This document shows positions 60,441 through 64,000 of a stretch of 64,000 nt of DNA, in pieces. A program made the translations under genes and the position numbers. Source of the DNA: Nymphaea colorata. Its lineage: Eukaryota > Streptophyta > Magnoliopsida > Nymphaeales > Nymphaeaceae. The DNA is taken from assembly GCF_008831285.2 (NCBI RefSeq), contig NC_045151.1:2723544-2787543 (forward strand). The letters run 5' to 3'. Positions within the stretch are counted from its first letter, which is position 1. Every line of letters starts with the position of its first letter. Below the pieces are notes generated by a model. The model did no database searches. It was not told where the DNA came from and saw only the letters and a list, made by a program, of their open reading frames with translations.

Positions 60441-61130
60441 ACGTGCTGGACAAGCTGCCCATTCTAAGGTGAAGTTTGATTGCTTGGACAAGTCGTCTGT
60501 GAAGACGATAAATCTACATTGTACAGTAATCGATCAAACATTGTTACAAAAACTCTGGATTGCGTTTCCAAGTTTAACACATACAAAACATGAATTTTTT
60601 AAGATTTTCTGTTTGCTTTAAAAGGGTCCAACTGAAAGTTCACATCTTTCTTCTGGATCAACGACCAAGAAAAGTTATTGAGGCAATCAAGTTAACTAAG
60701 AGTGGATTCTCAATGAAAAAGATGTGATCTTGACCCTTTTCTCTTGATCACGTTCATAAGGGAAACGTGGACATTGTTCTCCTTCGGCAATGGCGGAGCC
60801 CCTTGTTTACGTAGCCATCTCTCCAACTCAAAGGTGTATATTTGTCATTTTGGCTTGTCCAAGAAATGATGTTCATTACAATTGAACAGTAGTTATACCT
60901 GGGGATAGACTTTGGCAGCAGTCAGCAACAAAGTAACAAAATTCAGTGATATTCTAAAAGTATCGCAACCTTATAGTTTATAGCATGATATTTAAATGAC
61001 AGAATATACTCCGAAAGTTCATTACATTCTTTAAAGTTTAAACATGATCAGCTATTCTGAAAAGATCATGATTTCGTTTGGCGGTTGACATTTTGAAAAT
61101 TACAAAGATAACAAGGTTGATATTTTGAGA
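60441..61130. other. Upstream region of the GST gene
   Basis: No coding sequence is recognised. The TE-like phrase CAATGGCGGAGCCCC lies near 60788. From about 61080 GTTGACATTTTGAAAAT and GTTGATATTTTGAGAAT foreshadow the 132-bp duplication that follows. Confidence 0.5.
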
Positions 61131-61394
61131 ATACCAATCACTAACAGGTTGACATTTTCAAAACATCAAGGGTGTACATTCACCCCAATCTTGTTGTTTT
61201 TCTCTTTTTATCTTCAATAAATATAACCAGATTATGCTTTTCAGCAAGCTCTGGAAGAGAAAATACCAATCACTAACAGGTTGACATTTTCAAAACATCA
61301 AGGGTGTACATTCACCCCAATCTTGTTGTTTTTCTCTTTTTATCTTCAATAAATATAACCATATTATGCTTTTCAGCAAGCTCTGGAAGGGAAA
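61131..61394. repeat. 132-bp tandem duplication upstream of the GST gene
   Basis: Copies 61131-61262 and 61263-61394 are nearly identical. Each runs from ATACCAATCACTAACAGG through GGGTGTACATTCACCCC to CAAGCTCTGGAAG. Each contains the small inverted repeat GGGTGTACATTCACCC. The duplication lies about 375 bp before the GST start and so may sit in its promoter. Confidence 0.95.
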
Positions 61395-61672
61395 GTTTGG
61401 ACAACAACCATGACTTTAAACAATAACGATTCTTTTCAAAAAAGAAAGATCTTGGAAAAGAAACAACTAAGATAGTTTTTCAGAAGAAAGAAGGGTGCAT
61501 GAAGACATTTGTGAGCTGTTCAAGGGCGTGAAAGGAATTTACGCTACGTTTTCCCCTCAACAACCAAGGACTGTCCATGCATACTGACTCCCACGGGATG
61601 CACGCCTGAGCTTAAGCCAGCATTGGCCGCTCACGTTACCGTCCAGTCATCCCATACTGCGCTATAAAAATG

Positions 61673-61679
61673 TACACAG
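61673..61679 (+). promoter_or_regulatory. TATA box of the GST gene
   Basis: TATAAAA lies in GCGCTATAAAAATG, 90-96 bp upstream of the preferred ATG at 61769. This predicts a transcription start near 61705 and a leader of about 65 nt. Confidence 0.65.
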
Positions 61680-61768
61680 CCCAACCTGCCTTCCCCTGCA
61701 TTTCCGCATCCTAGCTCTAGCAGTAACTACCTCAGTTTCTTGCCACAGTATCAGCACTTATGGTAGCC

Positions 61769-62782
61769 ATGGCCGTGAAAGTGTATGGCGCTGCCTATGC
61801 TTCATGTGCCCGCCGGGTCCTTGCTTGCTTAATTGAGAAGGGCGTCGACTTCGAAATCATCCCGGTTGATCTGCTAAGCGGCGAGCAGAAGAAACCAGAG
61901 TTTCTCAAATTGCAGGTAACCACTTCGCCCTTTGCTGGCCTTGCGTGTGTGTGTGTGTGTGTGTGTCAATGCATCTTCATAATAGTGAAGAAGGGACGAT
62001 CTACCATGCAGTAGTAGGTCACTTGGTGGGTGAACCCCTTACCATGAAACACCACCAAGGATAAGATGTGTACCCACTGGGTAATGAAAGTACGAGCCCA
62101 GCCTACTTTGCTGTCTGAGTTGACCCTTCTTCCATCTGCGTTTCCACGGTCGTTTTGGAGGATAGAAAGGGTTCTCTGTTAGACCACAATTTGTTAAAGT
62201 CAGGATCATCATCAATGGCCACATGTTCAATACAAGCAGTGAAATGAGATAGACGGGGGACAGCCGTCCCTGATTTAAAAGCCATTGATCCATCCATGCT
62301 TGTGTAGTTGAGAAATTCTTCTTTGAACATTTGTAATTACAAGACGGGTCTTTTCTTTTTTTAGTTCAACCGCAAGAGAACTGTTGTTAATTTAACAACC
62401 GTAGTAATATATTTGAGAAAACAAGTCTTTCATTTGAAAAAAAAAAAAAATTACTTGTATGATATTACTTATTTAGATGCCTTTTTTGAGAGGTAGTTTT
62501 GTCATTTCTTCGAAACAAAGCAATTTAGCCAAAGTTTAGCTTTGCTCTCGAGCACTAATTTGGAACACTTCGAGAGAATACATGGATGAACTTCCAAACA
62601 TGGATGAACTTCCAAAAGCCGATAAGGCGTTCTTTGCTTTGTCAAACGCCTATAAATGAGAGATGAATTCGGAGGCGTTTCATGGTTTTACTAGCGTTGT
62701 GCTTGACGTATGTTCTTATTGCCAATCATGCAGCCGTTTGGGATGGTACCTGTTATCCAAGACGGTGGCTTCACATTGTATG
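61769..62782 (+). CDS. Phi-class glutathione S-transferase, exons 1 and 2 (3' part not in window)
   Basis: Exon 1 (61769-61915, donor TTGCAG|GTAACC) encodes 49 residues beginning MAVKVYGAAYASCARRVLAC and ending PEFLKLQ. Exon 2 (62734-62782, acceptor ATGCAG|CCGTTT, donor TATG|GTAAGA) is 49 bp and reads PFGMVPVIQDGGFTLY. Sizes of 147 and 49 bp with the first join after KLQ fit the conserved three-exon plan of plant phi (GSTF) genes. This is the thioredoxin-like glutathione-binding domain; the Ser near position 11 (ASC) is the probable catalytic residue. I prefer the ATG at 61769 (GCCATGG context, normal length) over the in-frame ATG at 61760. GSTFs are cytosolic enzymes that conjugate glutathione to electrophiles and bind flavonoids or hormones. 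Exon 3 (helical domain) is not found before 64000; a tandem array occupies the end. Confidence 0.88.
61943..61966. repeat. (GT)n microsatellite at the start of GST intron 1
   Basis: About 12 GT units lie 27 bp after the exon 1 donor. Confidence 0.9.
62103..62330 (-). other. Protein-like antisense frame inside GST intron 1
   Basis: A 75-codon frame on the minus strand starts ATGTTCAAAGAAG at 62330 and includes MAFKSGTAVPRLSHFTACIE and AIDDDPDFNKLWSNREPFLS. The composition is unusually gene-like for an intron of this AT-rich genome. It has no recognised family, no evident promoter and no partner exon. It may be a transposon-borne or pseudogene scrap inserted into the intron. Confidence 0.25.
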
Positions 62783-63423
62783 GTAAGATCATTATACAGC
62801 TCGTCTTCTCATTTCCTCTTTCTTTTTCGTCCCTGCTGTTGGACAAGCAGGGAGACAACCACTTGTTATAATTGAACCAGAGAGGCTCTCCGTTACAAAA
62901 AATGCAACTTAAACATTGAGATGTCTCAGTTCGGCCCATTCTTGGTTTTCACAACATAAACCCGACCCAAAGAGTAACTCTCCGCTGGTTGGGCCTCAAC
63001 CAGGTCTTGGTCCAGTCGAATTTGAGTAGGAATCCCCGACCCTGCCAGTTGTGGCTGGCTGACAATCACCACACAGTGGCTTGGAGAAGGTGATTCTTTC
63101 GAAACTGAGCTGGAAATCCTCCCCGGTCCCATTCTCCGACCATCCTCCTATATACTGCTTGCCTCTGTAACTTCCCTAGCTTGTGAGCAGGTTTCTCCCA
63201 CACTGCACGTTCAGGACAAGAAGGTGTAACGTGAACGAAATTTAAGCAGTTATACTCGAAAAACCTGATTTTACTGTAGACAACAAGATAATCTACGGAG
63301 TCAACAAAATCCCCATCAGAAAAAATAGGGGCAGATCCAAGAGGAGAACGTGCACGGGAAACATCATCAAATACGTTAATGTGAAAAACAAGCTGTTCAA
63401 TCAGACATCAATCGGGAGGGGTA
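62783..63423. other. GST intron 2 or downstream region
   Basis: No exon 3 of the GST was found. A minus-strand frame of 68 residues starts at an ATG at 63132, includes VSKESPSPSHCVVIVSQPQ and YSLGRVYVV, and has TATATA about 35 bp upstream. It has a natural composition but no family I can name. Confidence 0.35.
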
Positions 63424-64000
63424 CAACCTGGTATCCCTAACATTTTATGCATTTGCTATGGCTAGAAATAAGCAATAAAACAGAAGGATTTGCTACTTTG
63501 CAACACCAAATACCTATTTGATATTCTGTGTTCTATTGTCTATGTTGTCCAAATAGTTCTGCAAAACTCTCGGGGAAGTTCTGTCCAGTTTCAACCTGCT
63601 ACTCCTAACATTTTATGCATTTGCTATGGCTAGAAATAAGCAATAAAACAGAAGGATTTGCTACTTTGCAACACCAAATACCTATTTGATATTCTGTGTT
63701 CTATTGTCTATGTTGTCCAAATAGTTCTGCAAAACTCTCAGGGGAAGTTCTGATCAGTTTCAACCTGCTACCCCTAACATTTTATGCATTTGCTATGGCT
63801 AGAAAAAAGCAATAAAACAGAAGGATTTGCTACTTTGCAACACCAAATACCTATTTTTTGATATTCTCTGTTCTACTGTCTATGTTGTCCAAATAGTTCT
63901 GCAAAACTCTCAGGGGAAGTTCTGATCAGTTTCAACCTGCTACCCCTAACATTTTATGCATTTGCTATGGCTAGAAATAAGCAATAAAACAGAAGGATTT
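63424..64000. repeat. Tandem array, unit about 168-172 bp, continuing past the window
   Basis: The word CATTTTATGC begins at 63441, 63609, 63778 and 63950, giving periods of 168, 169 and 172 bp. Units share TTTCAACCTGCTAC, GCATTTGCTATGGCTAGAAA, CAGAAGGATTTGCTACTTTG, TATTGTCTATGTTGTCCAAA and TCAGGGGAAGTTCTGATCAG. Three complete copies and the start of a fourth are visible, very similar to each other. The nucleosome-sized unit is satellite-like. No coding potential. Confidence 0.95.

Overview
This is plant nuclear DNA, almost certainly from a flowering plant. Coding genes are sparse and split by GT-AG introns. The spacers are AT-rich and full of decayed transposons and microsatellites. The recognisable genes belong to land-plant families: a DYW-type PPR protein, a DCD-domain protein, a JASON-like protein, a phi-class glutathione S-transferase and a plant alpha-1,4-glycosyltransferase-like protein. 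I cannot name the species. No prokaryotic operon, CRISPR array or rRNA/tRNA gene was seen.

Layout. 1-0.4 kb: relic of a Copia integrase. 3.4-6.5 kb (minus): first two coding exons of a type II membrane glycosyltransferase; the DXD catalytic exon is not visible in the window. 8.95-10.8 kb: dead LINE with a nested LTR-like repeat. 10.9-12.5 kb: very decayed Copia element. 14.4-17.35 kb (minus): DCD-domain gene with three coding exons and a C-terminal tandem protein repeat broken by a one-base frameshift. 19.3 kb (minus): an unassigned terminal exon. 21.2-25.36 kb: a 5'-truncated Copia retrotransposon beginning at a perfect 49-nt palindrome. 26.74-27.12 kb: a foldback MITE with a perfect 9-bp target duplication (Mutator type). 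32.07-32.43 kb (minus): two candidate coding exons of unknown identity. 33.1-35.0 kb (minus): intronless PPR-DYW gene. 37.4-40.25 kb: a candidate 2.9-kb terminal-inverted-repeat element holding exon-like gene fragments. 41.79-42.23 kb: a hAT-like element with near-perfect 8-bp target duplications. 44.8-46.2 kb: exon fragment, a 61-bp tandem repeat and CG-richer sequence. 47.5-55.2 kb (plus): complete seven-exon JASON-like gene. 56.4 kb: Copia RT scrap. 56.86-57.27 kb: second hAT-like element. 58.1-59.6 kb: promoter or leader-like sequence with no gene attached. 60.2-61.4 kb: two short tandem duplications upstream of the GST gene. 61.77-62.78 kb (plus): exons 1 and 2 of a phi GST. 63.42-64.0 kb: a 168-172 bp tandem array running off the end.

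The genes do not form a pathway; they are separate single-gene loci in transposon-rich spacer. Exon borders come from reading splice signals and checking that frames join, not from transcript data. I found no convincing new molecular system. The observations most worth a second look are the element with exon-like cargo at 37.4-40.25 kb, the repeat-protein tail of the DCD gene, the palindrome at the Copia truncation point, and the repeat structures on both sides of the GST exons.
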